From NCBI GenBank assembly GCA_039183375.1, contig JBCDBQ010000048.1, positions 1-20,685 of the forward strand: 20,685 bases of DNA. The letters run 5' to 3'. Source of the stretch: Tectiglobus sp039183375 (lineage in GTDB: Bacteria; Pseudomonadota; Alphaproteobacteria; Rhizobiales; Hyphomicrobiaceae). Positions 14,270 through 20,685 of this stretch are shown one piece after another. Position 1 is the stretch's first letter; every line of letters starts with the position of its first letter. The notes below the pieces were generated by a model. It had not been told where the DNA came from, did not search any database, and saw only the letters and a program-made list of their open reading frames with translations. The translations under genes and the position numbers were made by a program.

Positions 14270-15649
14270 TTAGTCAGTTGCGGAAAAACAGAACTGGTGC
14301 CGCCCTTGCGATTTGGACCGATACAGCGCGTGGTCAGCTAAGCGCAGAAGTTCGTCCGGACTCGAGCTGTTCAGTGGCGCCATCGCAATGCCAACACTGA
14401 CGCCGATTTTGACTTGAGTTCCTTCAATCGGGAATGGCTTGCCTAAGTCGTCAATCAACCGCTGGGCCAAGATCGTGGCATCGTCACCTTTCGATATGCC
14501 AGTTTGAATGACCACGAATTCATCACCGCCGAGCCGTGCAATCGTATCTGTTTCACGTGTTCCAGCCCGAAGGCGGTCAGCGACTTGTTGCAAAAGCTTG
14601 TCGCCAGCTGCATGCCCGTAGTTGTCATTGACCGGTTTGAAATTGTCCAGGTCAAGATAGTGAAGGGCCATCGGCTGGCCACGTTTCGCTGATGCGACTG
14701 CACCTCTTAGTCGGTCCATAAGCAGCGCACGATTGGGTAGACCCGTGAGGCTGTCATGCATGGCCATATGAGCAATTAACTCCTGGCTCTGGCATTCCGC
14801 GGTCACATCAACATAGGTCGTGATGAAGCCGCCGCCATCAACCGGGGCGCCGCGGACTTCAAGAACGGTTCCGTCAGGTCGTTTGCGGCGGTACTCGTGC
14901 GCGCGTGGTTCTTTCAAGCGATCCATACGCTGCTTTACTATCTCAGCTATATCACCAGGACCATATTCACCGCGCTCAGCGTTCAGTTGGAACAATTGCT
15001 CCAGACTTGGTCCCTTGTCACCGAAGAGGTGCCTGGGATAATCCAGCATCTGGATCAGGTTCTCGTTGTGTTGAACCATTTCAAGGTTCTTATCAAACAG
15101 GCAGAGTCCACCAGGAAAATGGTCGACAATGGCTTCAAGTTGTCTGGTTTTTCGTCGCTGCTCAGTCACGTCGGTATAAATGGAGACAAACCCACCTTCT
15201 TTGATGGGCAAGCCGCGAACTTCGAGCACGGTCCCATTAGGTCGCTCGCGTTCGTAGACATGAGCGATGCATTCTCTTGCACGCGCCATACGATCATCAA
15301 CCAACATCTGGATATCGCCTGGCCCGTATTCGCCACGCTGTGCGTTGAACTGAAAGAGCTCTGCCAGCGTTAGGCTCCGATTGTCGAACAGATCAGCGGG
15401 AAGTTCTAGCAGCTCTTTGAAGCGCCGATTGCACAGAGTAATCCGCAAATCCTTATCGCTCATGCACACACCAACGGGAGAGTTCTCAAGTAGAATCTCC
15501 AGTAGCTTTGAGTTGCTGAGAACATTGCTGTCGGCAGGTAGATCGGCTTTGCAGGGCAGTCGCCACTGAGTAAAGCTATCGAGCAATGCCTCGCCTTTTG
15601 AGGAAGTTGTCAGTGGTGTCGGATCGAGGGTCTTCGTGGCAGTTTTCAT
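14270..15649 (-). CDS. Diguanylate cyclase with two PAS domains (PAS-PAS-GGDEF)
   Basis: The 459-residue protein makes c-di-GMP from two GTP. Two related PAS domains (about 50-165 and 172-285) each carry the alphaproteobacterial PAS signature: FNAQRGEYGPGDI and LNAERGEYGPGDI, followed by GTVLEVRG and a TDVT/VDVT exit. The GGDEF domain covers about 295-455, starting at HDSLTGLPNRALLMDRL. Its active site RLGGDEF (374-378 for GGDEF) is intact, and the inhibitory I-site RETD (365-368) lies five residues upstream, so product feedback is expected. There is no EAL domain, signal peptide or membrane segment, so it is a soluble sensor. Three PilZ genes lie within 6 kb, and a CtrA-type box lies in the upstream gap. 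Confidence 0.95.
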   Translation of the reverse strand: MKTATKTLDPTPLTTSSKGEALLDSFTQWRLPCKADLPADSNVLSNSKLLEILLENSPVGVCMSDKDLRITLCNRRFKELLELPADLFDNRSLTLAELFQFNAQRGEYGPGDIQMLVDDRMARARECIAHVYERERPNGTVLEVRGLPIKEGGFVSIYTDVTEQRRKTRQLEAIVDHFPGGLCLFDKNLEMVQHNENLIQMLDYPRHLFGDKGPSLEQLFQLNAERGEYGPGDIAEIVKQRMDRLKEPRAHEYRRKRPDGTVLEVRGAPVDGGGFITTYVDVTAECQSQELIAHMAMHDSLTGLPNRALLMDRLRGAVASAKRGQPMALHYLDLDNFKPVNDNYGHAAGDKLLQQVADRLRAGTRETDTIARLGGDEFVVIQTGISKGDDATILAQRLIDDLGKPFPIEGTQVKIGVSVGIAMAPLNSSSPDELLRLADHALYRSKSQGRHQFCFSATD

Positions 15650-15817
15650 CGGTTGTCTAGGTCAGTCCGTCATTAGAGAATTGTGGATAGTTCGTCTTGC
15701 TGATCGCTGAAATGCTGAATGCAAGGGGGCAGTCAAGCCGCGTGCATTCCGCTCCAGCGCTCGGAACGAGCGCGATGTTGGTGACTTTACTCACACCGGG
15801 AGCATATGCGGTCCCCG

Positions 15818-15833
15818 TTAACGTACAATTAAC
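15818..15833 (+). promoter_or_regulatory. CtrA-type binding site, TTAA-N7-TTAAC (exact)
   Basis: TTAACGTACAATTAAC is an exact match to the full CtrA consensus of alphaproteobacteria and, with the preceding G, also forms the dyad GTTAA-N7-TTAAC. It lies 53 bp upstream of the small lipoprotein start and 169 bp upstream of the divergent diguanylate cyclase start. The spacing suits the lipoprotein promoter better. One exact match is expected by chance roughly once in several windows of this size. Confidence 0.5.
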
Positions 15834-15885
15834 CACACAATCATAGGTTGCAAAAAATCCTGAGTGAGTAAGTGAGGGTTCAGTT

Positions 15886-16059
15886 ATGGGTCGCCGAGTC
15901 AAGCTATCGTCTGTCGCGCTATTGGTCCTGGCGATTGGAATTGCTGGTTGCACCACAACTTTGCGCACCAATGTCGTTGGTTTTGAAGAAGAAGAGAAGA
16001 AACCAGACCGGACCGTTGGCAGCTACTTGTTCGGCGAGGATAAGAACAAGCTCAACTAG
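15886..16059 (+). CDS. Small lipoprotein (57 residues)
   Basis: The protein starts MGRRVKLSSV, followed by a hydrophobic stretch (ALLVLAIGIA) and a lipobox IAGC with the lipidated Cys at 22; the mature form is about 36 residues. After CTTTLRTN comes an acidic-basic stretch (FEEEEKKPDRTVGSYLFGED) with no known domain. The residue after Cys is Thr, not Asp, so outer-membrane sorting is expected. AGTGAGGG upstream of the ATG is a good ribosome site, and an exact CtrA-type box lies 53 bp upstream. Small entericidin-like or envelope-anchored lipoproteins are possible comparisons, but I recognise no family. It is divergent from the cyclase gene. Confidence 0.75.
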   Translation: MGRRVKLSSVALLVLAIGIAGCTTTLRTNVVGFEEEEKKPDRTVGSYLFGEDKNKLN

Positions 16060-16307
16060 CACATCACCCCATCGAGGTCGGCTCATCAGAGCTTTGACTG
16101 GTGCAGCTAAGGCAGCAGTAATCAGCATAGACTCGCGCCTAGGTAGTGGCGTGAAATCGCCGTTCCAGGCAATTTTGGCTCCTACAACTCATCTCATCAG
16201 TGTTTGTGAAGAGCGACGGGAGCGCTTCAGTGCCGTGCGTTCCAGAATTTGCTCAGTAGGCAACCTTGATCAGCCTGACGCAAGATCTCTCTGCTAGCTT
16301 CCTAATG

Positions 16308-16374
16308 CTCAGTCTTGGCGGTTAAGCGGGGGACGGTTGGCTTGACCCGTCAACGATCAACCGCCTTGGCTGAG
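16308..16374. repeat. Long interrupted inverted repeat, possible structured RNA
   Basis: CTCAG (16308-16312) pairs with CTGAG (16370-16374) and GGCGGTT (16317-16323) with AACCGCC (16359-16365), separated by a small internal loop. Inside, GTTG (16336-16339) pairs with CAAC (16351-16354). An RNA from either strand would fold into a three-part stem of about 67 nt. No T run follows on either side, so it is not a classical terminator. Confidence 0.5.
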
Positions 16375-16409
16375 TGTAAGTCGCCCGGCTTCGAGAACTG
16401 CAACGCTGA

Positions 16410-16429
16410 CACTGCACTGTGATGCAGTG
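16410..16429 (-). terminator. Possible hairpin behind the J-domain-like gene
   Basis: CACTGCA (16410-16416) and TGCAGTG (16423-16429) form a perfect 7-bp stem with a 6-base loop, starting 8 bp beyond the stop of the minus-strand gene that ends at 16438. It lacks a T run on the minus strand, so it may slow or end transcription only with Rho or act to protect the RNA end. Confidence 0.35.
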
Positions 16430-16437
16430 CGAAACAG

Positions 16438-16860
16438 CTACGAGTTGCCTTCAGCACCCCAAACCGCGCCATCCAGCAAATCATTGGCCTGTGCCATGAG
16501 ATCAGCTGAAAGCTCCCGATCAGGTGCTCGGGCGCAATCCGGATGATGCTGCCGCGCAAAGTCCCGTCTCAACTTTGCAATCTGCTGCTTGGTCAGCCCG
16601 CGACGAATGCGTGCCCTCAAATCATCAAGCGTCATGCGATTGTTGACAGCTGCACGCTCTCGCGGCTTGGAGTTAAACTCTTGGAGGTAGGCATCGGTGG
16701 CACTGAACCGAGGTTTTGCACCGTTGGCAGTCTCGCATTTTGACCAGCCACCCAGCAGCACAGATCCCTTGATCCCGCCCACACTGGGGCGGCACCTGGG
16801 TGAAGCTTCTTGACTATCGGCCAGCTCCCGAAGGACCTTGTCGAACGCGCTGGAAATCAT
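16438..16860 (-). CDS. J-domain-like protein (HPD motif)
   Basis: About 140 residues. The C-terminal 60 (TLDDLRARIRRGLTKQQIAK, then LRRDFARQHHPDCAR, then LSADLMAQANDLLDGA) follow the J-domain pattern: basic helix II, the HPD loop at 106-108 and helix III. J domains activate DnaK-type chaperones through HPD. The first 75 residues have no known domain and contain Cys23 and Cys42 and a GGW/GG-rich turn. The helix before the basic helix is atypical, so this is a degenerate or specialised J protein of unknown client. A TTG at 16872 could add four residues; GAGAG upstream supports the ATG at 16858-16860. It is a solitary gene, divergent from the lipoprotein gene at 17185. Confidence 0.7.
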   Translation of the reverse strand: MISSAFDKVLRELADSQEASPRCRPSVGGIKGSVLLGGWSKCETANGAKPRFSATDAYLQEFNSKPRERAAVNNRMTLDDLRARIRRGLTKQQIAKLRRDFARQHHPDCARAPDRELSADLMAQANDLLDGAVWGAEGNS

Positions 16861-16944
16861 GAGAACTCTCAATCGAAGACTTCCAGCTAGCTTCCAATCC
16901 CAGCATTACGATTCAATTAAGGTGAAAGCTGTCCAGTGAACACG

Positions 16945-17040
16945 ATGTTGTTTTCTCTCCGAACCCAACACAATCGCTTCGCCTGCTCCCGTTGCGGCGA
17001 GAACAGCAAGCCGATCAGTTGGTCAGAGACCATCGTCTAA
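16945..17040 (+). CDS. Candidate 31-residue CxxC mini-protein
   Basis: A short ORF between the divergent J-like and lipoprotein genes encodes MLFSLRTQHNRFACSRCGEN and ends SKPISWSETIV. Its CSRCGE has the look of a zinc-knuckle half, and the codons look natural. An in-frame GTG at 16936 with AAGGTG 11 bases upstream may be the true start (34 residues). An in-frame stop at 16918-16920 limits it. Only one CxxC is present, so a zinc site would need dimerisation. It could equally be a chance ORF or a remnant of a longer gene. Confidence 0.3.
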   Translation: MLFSLRTQHNRFACSRCGENSKPISWSETIV

Positions 17041-17184
17041 AATCCGCCTGTCCAAAACGCGCAAAGCTTTCGAAGCATGAAAGGATTATCGGCGCAGATC
17101 TCATGTGCAACTCGCGGCGTTTCTCCAGTTTCAGTCAAGTAGAGTGGTTTAGACAGGTGGGAGCAATGAGAATGGAAGTAGATG

Positions 17185-17598
17185 ATGGCTCGAACCTGGC
17201 AATTGATACTTGTGCTTTCCATTCCCCTTCTGGCGGGGTGCGCGCAGACTTGGCAACCGGCGCACGTCCAGCTCCCATTTGTTTGGCGCGGAGAAATGGC
17301 CAAGGTCTTCTTCGCCAAGTATGGCCAGCCATACGAAACAAGGCGACGACGGACTGGTCGTAAATTCTACAGGTGGCGGGCACCGCCCAATCCTGAGGCA
17401 ATTCGCCTGGCCAACGAAGCCTATCTGCATGCCGAGGACAGACCGATCTACGAATGCGAAATGTTTTTGGAAGCCGATGAATCCGGACGCATCGTGGAAT
17501 TCCAGATTGTCCGCGATGGCATTGGTATCTGGGGAACGTCAAGCTGCAACGAGATCTTCTCCGGAAATCCGCTAGAAGAGACAACCGCCATCCTTTAA
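17185..17598 (+). CDS. Lipoprotein, possibly with a BamE/SmpA-like fold
   Basis: The protein has about 137 residues, with signal peptide MARTWQLILVLSIPLLAGC and a lipobox LAGC. The residue after the lipidated Cys is Ala, so outer-membrane location is expected. The mature part has the outline of small BamE/SmpA-like lipoproteins: VFFAKYGQPYETRRRRTGRK, then FYRWRAPP, YECEMFLEADESGRIVEFQI and a closing GTSSCNEIF, where the two late cysteines (about 91 and 121) could form a disulphide. That fold assignment is by pattern only. An earlier ATG at 17182 is possible; GGAAG at 17174-17178 is better spaced for the ATG at 17185. It is solitary, with a strong hairpin 110 bp downstream that faces the other strand. 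Confidence 0.78.
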   Translation: MARTWQLILVLSIPLLAGCAQTWQPAHVQLPFVWRGEMAKVFFAKYGQPYETRRRRTGRKFYRWRAPPNPEAIRLANEAYLHAEDRPIYECEMFLEADESGRIVEFQIVRDGIGIWGTSSCNEIFSGNPLEETTAIL

Positions 17599-17699
17599 CG
17601 GCGTGCTGATTGTCAGTAGTACCGTACAAAGCGAGACATGCGTCCGAATAGGTTCTCAGACGCGATGGCTCGGCACACTCGGTACTCTTGAAAGCAGGC

Positions 17700-17757
17700 A
17701 AAAAAATACCTGGCCCGGTCGATCTTGGTGCCATTGCAGAGTCGACCCAGGCCAGGT
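17700..17757 (-). terminator. Strong Rho-independent terminator on the minus strand
   Basis: ACCTGGCC (17708-17715) pairs with GGCCAGGT (17750-17757), and GGTCGA (17717-17722) with TCGACC (17742-17747), leaving only a tiny internal loop and a 19-base end loop. Read on the minus strand the stem is followed by A and then seven T (A run at 17700-17706), the classical signature. The nearest minus-strand gene stops 316 bp away at 18073, so it may end that transcript or a separate small RNA. Confidence 0.8.
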
Positions 17758-17855
17758 TCTGTCGATAGCGCGCCCGCGTTGGCGGATCCTGCGGGGTTGA
17801 TCTCGAACGAGCGCACCGATCAGTTAGATAACGATCAGAATGCAGCGCTTATTCT

Positions 17856-17893
17856 CGTTTAACGAAAAAAAATCGAATTTTTTGCTGTAAACG
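17856..17893. repeat. AT-rich dyad with A8 and T6 tracts
   Basis: CGTTTA (17856-17861) is matched by TAAACG (17888-17893), and an eight-A tract (17865-17872) by a six-T tract (17878-17883) around a TCGAA centre. It could terminate transcription from either side weakly or bend DNA. Confidence 0.5.
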
Positions 17894-18072
17894 GGAGTGG
17901 CCGAGACTTAGGTGCTTCAAACTCCAAGGAAAAATCTCGAGAAAAAAACATCATCATAAAACCGATACTACTCAGCTGTATGAATAAAACTGAGTTGGAA
18001 GCAGTAATTTGCCTGTCAAGTTATGGCAATCTTGAGGATAATCCCGGCAGCGCTCCATTCTGCTTGTCGAAG

Positions 18073-18435
18073 CTATCGCATAATATCGCGAATGAGTGAG
18101 CGCGTAAGGGCGTTGCCGACGTCTGGTTCGCCCTCTTCGAGGAGTTCACTAAGAATGCGGGCCTTGATCTGCTGCTCTTCTGCCGAGTTGGCAGGCAGGT
18201 CTGCGGCAAGCCACGCAAGTTGCGATAGCTTATCTTCGATTGGATCGAGGAAAACTTCCAGCAAGGCGTCTTTGTGTTCGCCGCGGTCTGATTGAGAGAG
18301 ATCGAAGGATTGCAACTCGGAAGCGTCATTCCGGTAGTGAACGAGGCGATCAAACAGTCTCCAAAGATCCGAAAGAGTTTGTTGCGAAAGTCCCGCACCG
18401 GTTTCGGGAATCATATTTGGCTGACTTTGCTGCAT
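18073..18435 (-). CDS. Hypothetical 120-residue protein, paralogue of 10960-11322
   Basis: Like its partner it has 120 residues, with the shared block at 58-118: LLEVFLDPIEDKLSQLAWLA, a variable linker PANSAEEQQI, ARILSELLEEGEPDV and ALTRSLIRDIM. The conserved pattern (acidic helix, Trp in WLA, acidic LLEE, then basic LTRSLIRD) is likely a compact helical bundle. The N-terminal half (LSQQTLSDLWRLFDRLVHYR) is also helical but not clearly similar to the paralogue. It has no signal, membrane segment or cysteine, so it is cytoplasmic. The ATG follows GAGGCGGAA, a good ribosome site. No partner gene is adjacent on its strand. Function unknown. Confidence 0.82.
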   Translation of the reverse strand: MQQSQPNMIPETGAGLSQQTLSDLWRLFDRLVHYRNDASELQSFDLSQSDRGEHKDALLEVFLDPIEDKLSQLAWLAADLPANSAEEQQIKARILSELLEEGEPDVGNALTRSLIRDIMR

Positions 18436-18830
18436 TTCCGCCTCTATGGTTCACTCATCAAGGGAGACGAAGGTGACTTCAACCGAACGTCTCTTTTTGC
18501 AAGTTTTCAGGCCAACAAGGACCGGTTTCGCACACGCAAGCCTCATGTCCTTGTCGTGTCGAGGGCCAAGACACGCAGACCCGTTCAATCGAAGCTATGC
18601 ACGTTAGCTTTCGTGAAAATGGACTCCCGCCGGAATAACAGCTCAAATCGTGACGGATTTGTCGCTTTGTTCCTGGCTGCGGTGCCCGCGAGCAACAATT
18701 GCCGTCACTGTCTCCGATGCAGAATTCCAACATCTTTGGCTGCAGCGTAGTCCCTGTGATACTGGCACCAATCAGCTCGCTCTCGGGCGGGCACACTGAG
18801 ACAACGGCTGCTGCCTGGAGACGCTGACGT
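18436..18830. other. Divergent intergenic region before the MDR oxidoreductase
   Basis: This 395-bp region separates the leftward 120-residue protein gene from the rightward oxidoreductase gene and should carry both promoters. A 6-bp inverted repeat, CGTGTC/GACACG (18555-18560 and 18570-18575, 9-base spacer), is the only dyad I note. ORFs on both strands here overlap flanking genes antisense and have unnatural composition; none is called. Confidence 0.4.
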
Positions 18831-19946
18831 ATGGACAGGTTCGACATCACCAATTCAGAGCGAACAATGATGGCGGTCGTCACGACCGGAAACGGTGGCT
18901 ACGACAAACTCGATTATCGCGCCGTTCCAGTGCCTGTACCGCAGACCGGCGAGGTCTTGCTTCGTGTCCTGGCAGCCGGCGTCAACAACACTGAGATCAA
19001 CACGCGCCTCGGCTGGTATTCTTCGAGTGTCACCGAAAGCACAAGCTCAACCGCTGTCACGCAGGAAGGTGTGGCAGAGCAGAAAGTTGATGGTGGGTGG
19101 AACGAAGCGACACCGTTTCCCTTTATTCAAGGGACGGACTGTTGCGGTCGCGTGGATCAGGTTGGAGACGGCGTCAATGATAGCCTGATTGGCAAGCGGG
19201 TGATCGTGCGTGCCTGCATGCGCCCGGATGGCTATGAGACGATGTACAACGTCTGGATGGCCTCGGACTTCGACGGAGCATTTGCAGAATATGTGAAAGT
19301 ACCGGCCTCAGAAGTCTTTGCCGTCAACTGCGATTGGACGGATGAAGAACTGGCCACGATCCCTTGTGCCTACGGAACTGCCGAGAACATGCTTCATCGC
19401 GCCGGGGTAGGGCCCGAGGACCATGTTCTGGTGCCCGGCGCATCTGGCGGTGTCGGATCCGCCACTGTCCAATTGGCGAAACGTCGTGGGGCTCGCGTAA
19501 CGGCCATTGCCGGTGCAAGCAAAGTCAACCAGGTCACAGAGATCGGTGCGGACCAGGTCATTGAGCGCGGCAAGGATCCGCTTGATGAACTAGGAGAAAA
19601 CTCTGTTGATGTGGTCATCGACAATGTCGCTGGCGAGGCATTCCCATTGATGCTCAAAATCTTGAAGCGCGGCGGACGTTATGCGTCCTCGGGGGCTATC
19701 GCCGGACCGATTGTTAACCTGGATATGCGCGACATGTACCTGAAGGATATCACGCTGATCGGATGCACGGCTTGGGATGAACCTGTGTTTCCCAATCTGG
19801 TCTCCTATATCGAGCGTGGCGAAATCCGACCGGCACTCGCGAAGACGTTTCCGCTCAGCGAAATTGCCGCTGCTCAGGAAGAGTTCATGCAGAAGAAGCA
19901 CTTCGGCAACTTTGTTCTGGTCCCGCCCCCGGAAGGCGCCAGCTAG
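18831..19946 (+). CDS. MDR superfamily zinc-independent NAD(P)-dependent oxidoreductase (alcohol dehydrogenase-like)
   Basis: About 371 residues. A GroES-like domain begins AVVTTGNGGYDKLDYRAVPV and contains LAAGVNNTEINTRLGWYSS; the Rossmann cofactor turn is VPGASGGVGSATVQLAKRRG (201-220), followed by VTAIAGASK. The quinone-oxidoreductase type of MDR lacks zinc; the catalytic Cys/His set of zinc enzymes is not apparent here. The segment at about 62-97 (SSSVTESTSSTAVTQEGVAE) is an insertion relative to typical quinone oxidoreductases. The substrate is unknown. Starts at 18831 (GGAG ten bases upstream) or at the double ATG at 18867/18870 are possible; most relatives start like the latter. It is convergent with the IclR gene. 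Confidence 0.88.
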   Translation: MDRFDITNSERTMMAVVTTGNGGYDKLDYRAVPVPVPQTGEVLLRVLAAGVNNTEINTRLGWYSSSVTESTSSTAVTQEGVAEQKVDGGWNEATPFPFIQGTDCCGRVDQVGDGVNDSLIGKRVIVRACMRPDGYETMYNVWMASDFDGAFAEYVKVPASEVFAVNCDWTDEELATIPCAYGTAENMLHRAGVGPEDHVLVPGASGGVGSATVQLAKRRGARVTAIAGASKVNQVTEIGADQVIERGKDPLDELGENSVDVVIDNVAGEAFPLMLKILKRGGRYASSGAIAGPIVNLDMRDMYLKDITLIGCTAWDEPVFPNLVSYIERGEIRPALAKTFPLSEIAAAQEEFMQKKHFGNFVLVPPPEGAS

Positions 19947-19995
19947 AGCCCGCTTGACTGCAATGGAAGCGCTCTCGAAGATCGGACCGGTGAAC

Positions 19996-20685
19996 TCAAA
20001 GTTGCGCGATCGCGTCGGCAAGATGATCGCGACACGACCTCAAGGTGCGCACCGCTGTCTGAATGTAAGCCTTCGTGAACCTCTCCCGTTCCGATGAAAT
20101 TCCAAGTGCAACCGGAAACGGTCCGCGTCTCTGAAAGGGAACCGCAAGCGCTGCTATGCCGGCCTCAAACTCTCCATCGGTGAGCGCGAAACCTTTCTCC
20201 TCCGCCTCGTTGAGTTTGTCAGCGAGCCGGTCTCGGTCGACGATGGTTTTGCTGGTGAGGGGCTCCAGCGGAGCGTGGGCAACAACAGCGTTGCGCTCGT
20301 CATCTGGTGCAATAGTCAGCAACGCACGGCCGATACCAGTGGGCAAGACCGGTACTCTGCTGCCGACACCGAGACCCAGCGAGATCGCACGGGTTTCCAG
20401 CGCAGCGTGTGCCAGATAGATGACGTCGTAACCATCCCGCGTTGCCATGTATATCGGAGCATCGATGCTGCGTGAGAACTCGTTCAGAACCGGAACGACG
20501 GTCTTAGTGAATTGCCGGCTTTGGAGGAAGCCGCTCGCCAGCAACAGAATTTTCGGTGTCAAACGATATTGCCCCCGTCGTTGGCGGACATAACCGAGAT
20601 GCACCAGGGTGTGCACGAGACGACGAGCGACAGCGCGGTCAAGGCCGACGCGGAGTGCGACCTCGGAGATTGAGAGATCAGTGTC
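19996..20685 (-). CDS. IclR family transcriptional regulator (partial, N-terminus beyond the edge)
   Basis: About 229 C-terminal residues are present; the frame is open through the right edge. The visible start, SISEVALRVGLDRAVARRLV followed by HTLVHLGYVRQRRGQYRLTP, is the recognition helix and wing of the IclR HTH. The effector domain follows with FSRSIDAPIYMATRDGYDVI, VGSRVPVLPTGIGRALL and a late ALTDGEFEAGIAALAVPF, the usual ligand-pocket signature. It resembles the PcaR/PobR group of aromatic-acid regulators, but that is only an impression. Such proteins sense small acids and control catabolic genes, often divergent from themselves. It is convergent with the MDR oxidoreductase (49 bp between stops), so its targets may lie beyond the edge. 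Confidence 0.93.
   Translation of the reverse strand, partial: DTDLSISEVALRVGLDRAVARRLVHTLVHLGYVRQRRGQYRLTPKILLLASGFLQSRQFTKTVVPVLNEFSRSIDAPIYMATRDGYDVIYLAHAALETRAISLGLGVGSRVPVLPTGIGRALLTIAPDDERNAVVAHAPLEPLTSKTIVDRDRLADKLNEAEEKGFALTDGEFEAGIAALAVPFQRRGPFPVALGISSERERFTKAYIQTAVRTLRSCRDHLADAIAQL

Larger units (their letters stand above)
16060..16437. other. Convergent intergenic region rich in dyads
   Basis: This 378-bp region lies between the ends of the small lipoprotein gene and the J-domain-like gene. No ORF is convincing. It holds two dyads listed separately at 16308-16374 and 16410-16429, which may serve as transcription ends for the two converging genes. Confidence 0.45.
17599..18072. other. 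Convergent intergenic region with terminator and AT-rich dyads
   Basis: This 474-bp region lies between the lipoprotein gene end and the end of the minus-strand 120-residue protein gene. It holds a strong minus-strand terminator (17700-17757), an AT-rich dyad (17856-17893), and ACTCAG/CTGAGT (17970-17995, 14-base loop). The stretch 17850-17990 is notably AT-rich. Reading frames here have no convincing protein-like translation. Confidence 0.5.

Noticed and set aside
18292..18883. Long ORFs on both strands (152 and 134 codons) across the gap before the oxidoreductase
   Set aside because: They overlap the well-supported genes at 18073-18435 and 18831-19946 antisense, and have a scattered Arg/Ser/Cys-rich composition with no motifs.

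Overview
The window reads as a chromosomal segment of an alphaproteobacterium, most likely in or near the Hyphomicrobiales/Rhodobacterales. The evidence is an almost perfect Irr-type iron control element, an exact CtrA-type box, PAS-PAS-GGDEF and PilZ signalling proteins, FCD-type GntR regulators and moderate GC by eye. No rRNA, tRNA, transposase, integrase or CRISPR array is visible.

Layout. (1) 1-1482, minus strand: a tight set encoding a HAD dehalogenase-like protein, an Lrp/AsnC regulator and the start of an amidohydrolase that runs off the left edge. (2) 1787-5267, plus strand: an Rrf2-family regulator with a basic tail, then an exported DUF4856-like protein and a membrane fatty-acid hydroxylase/sterol-desaturase protein. 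An Irr-type box stands in front of the last two. (3) 5302-6761: a small eukaryote-like SET-domain methyltransferase, a short XRE regulator and a divergent small unknown protein. (4) 6778-9389: a 12-bp tandem repeat, a FadR/FCD-type GntR regulator, and a 502-residue protein made of two complete FadR-type regulators fused head to tail. (5) 9745-15649: a c-di-GMP-flavoured region with three PilZ proteins, a PAS-PAS-GGDEF diguanylate cyclase and several small unknown proteins. (6) 15886-18435: two small lipoproteins, a J-domain-like protein and a 120-residue unknown protein that is a paralogue of the one at 10960-11322. (7) 18831-20685: a zinc-independent MDR oxidoreductase, convergent with an IclR regulator cut by the right edge.

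How the parts may work together. The exported protein and the membrane hydroxylase probably form one iron-responsive transcript. The cyclase at 14270-15649 can make c-di-GMP, and the three PilZ proteins within 6 kb all keep recognisable RxxxR and D/NxSxxG motifs, so they could bind it. An exact TTAA-N7-TTAAC box between the cyclase and a small lipoprotein suggests a link to CtrA control. The most unusual features are the covalent double FadR regulator, which has no metabolic genes beside it, and the pair of 120-residue paralogues, for which I recognise no named family. Many genes here are solitary and short, separated by 250-470 bp gaps that hold dyads and short tandem repeats, so this looks like an accessory or fast-evolving regulatory region rather than a set of metabolic operons.
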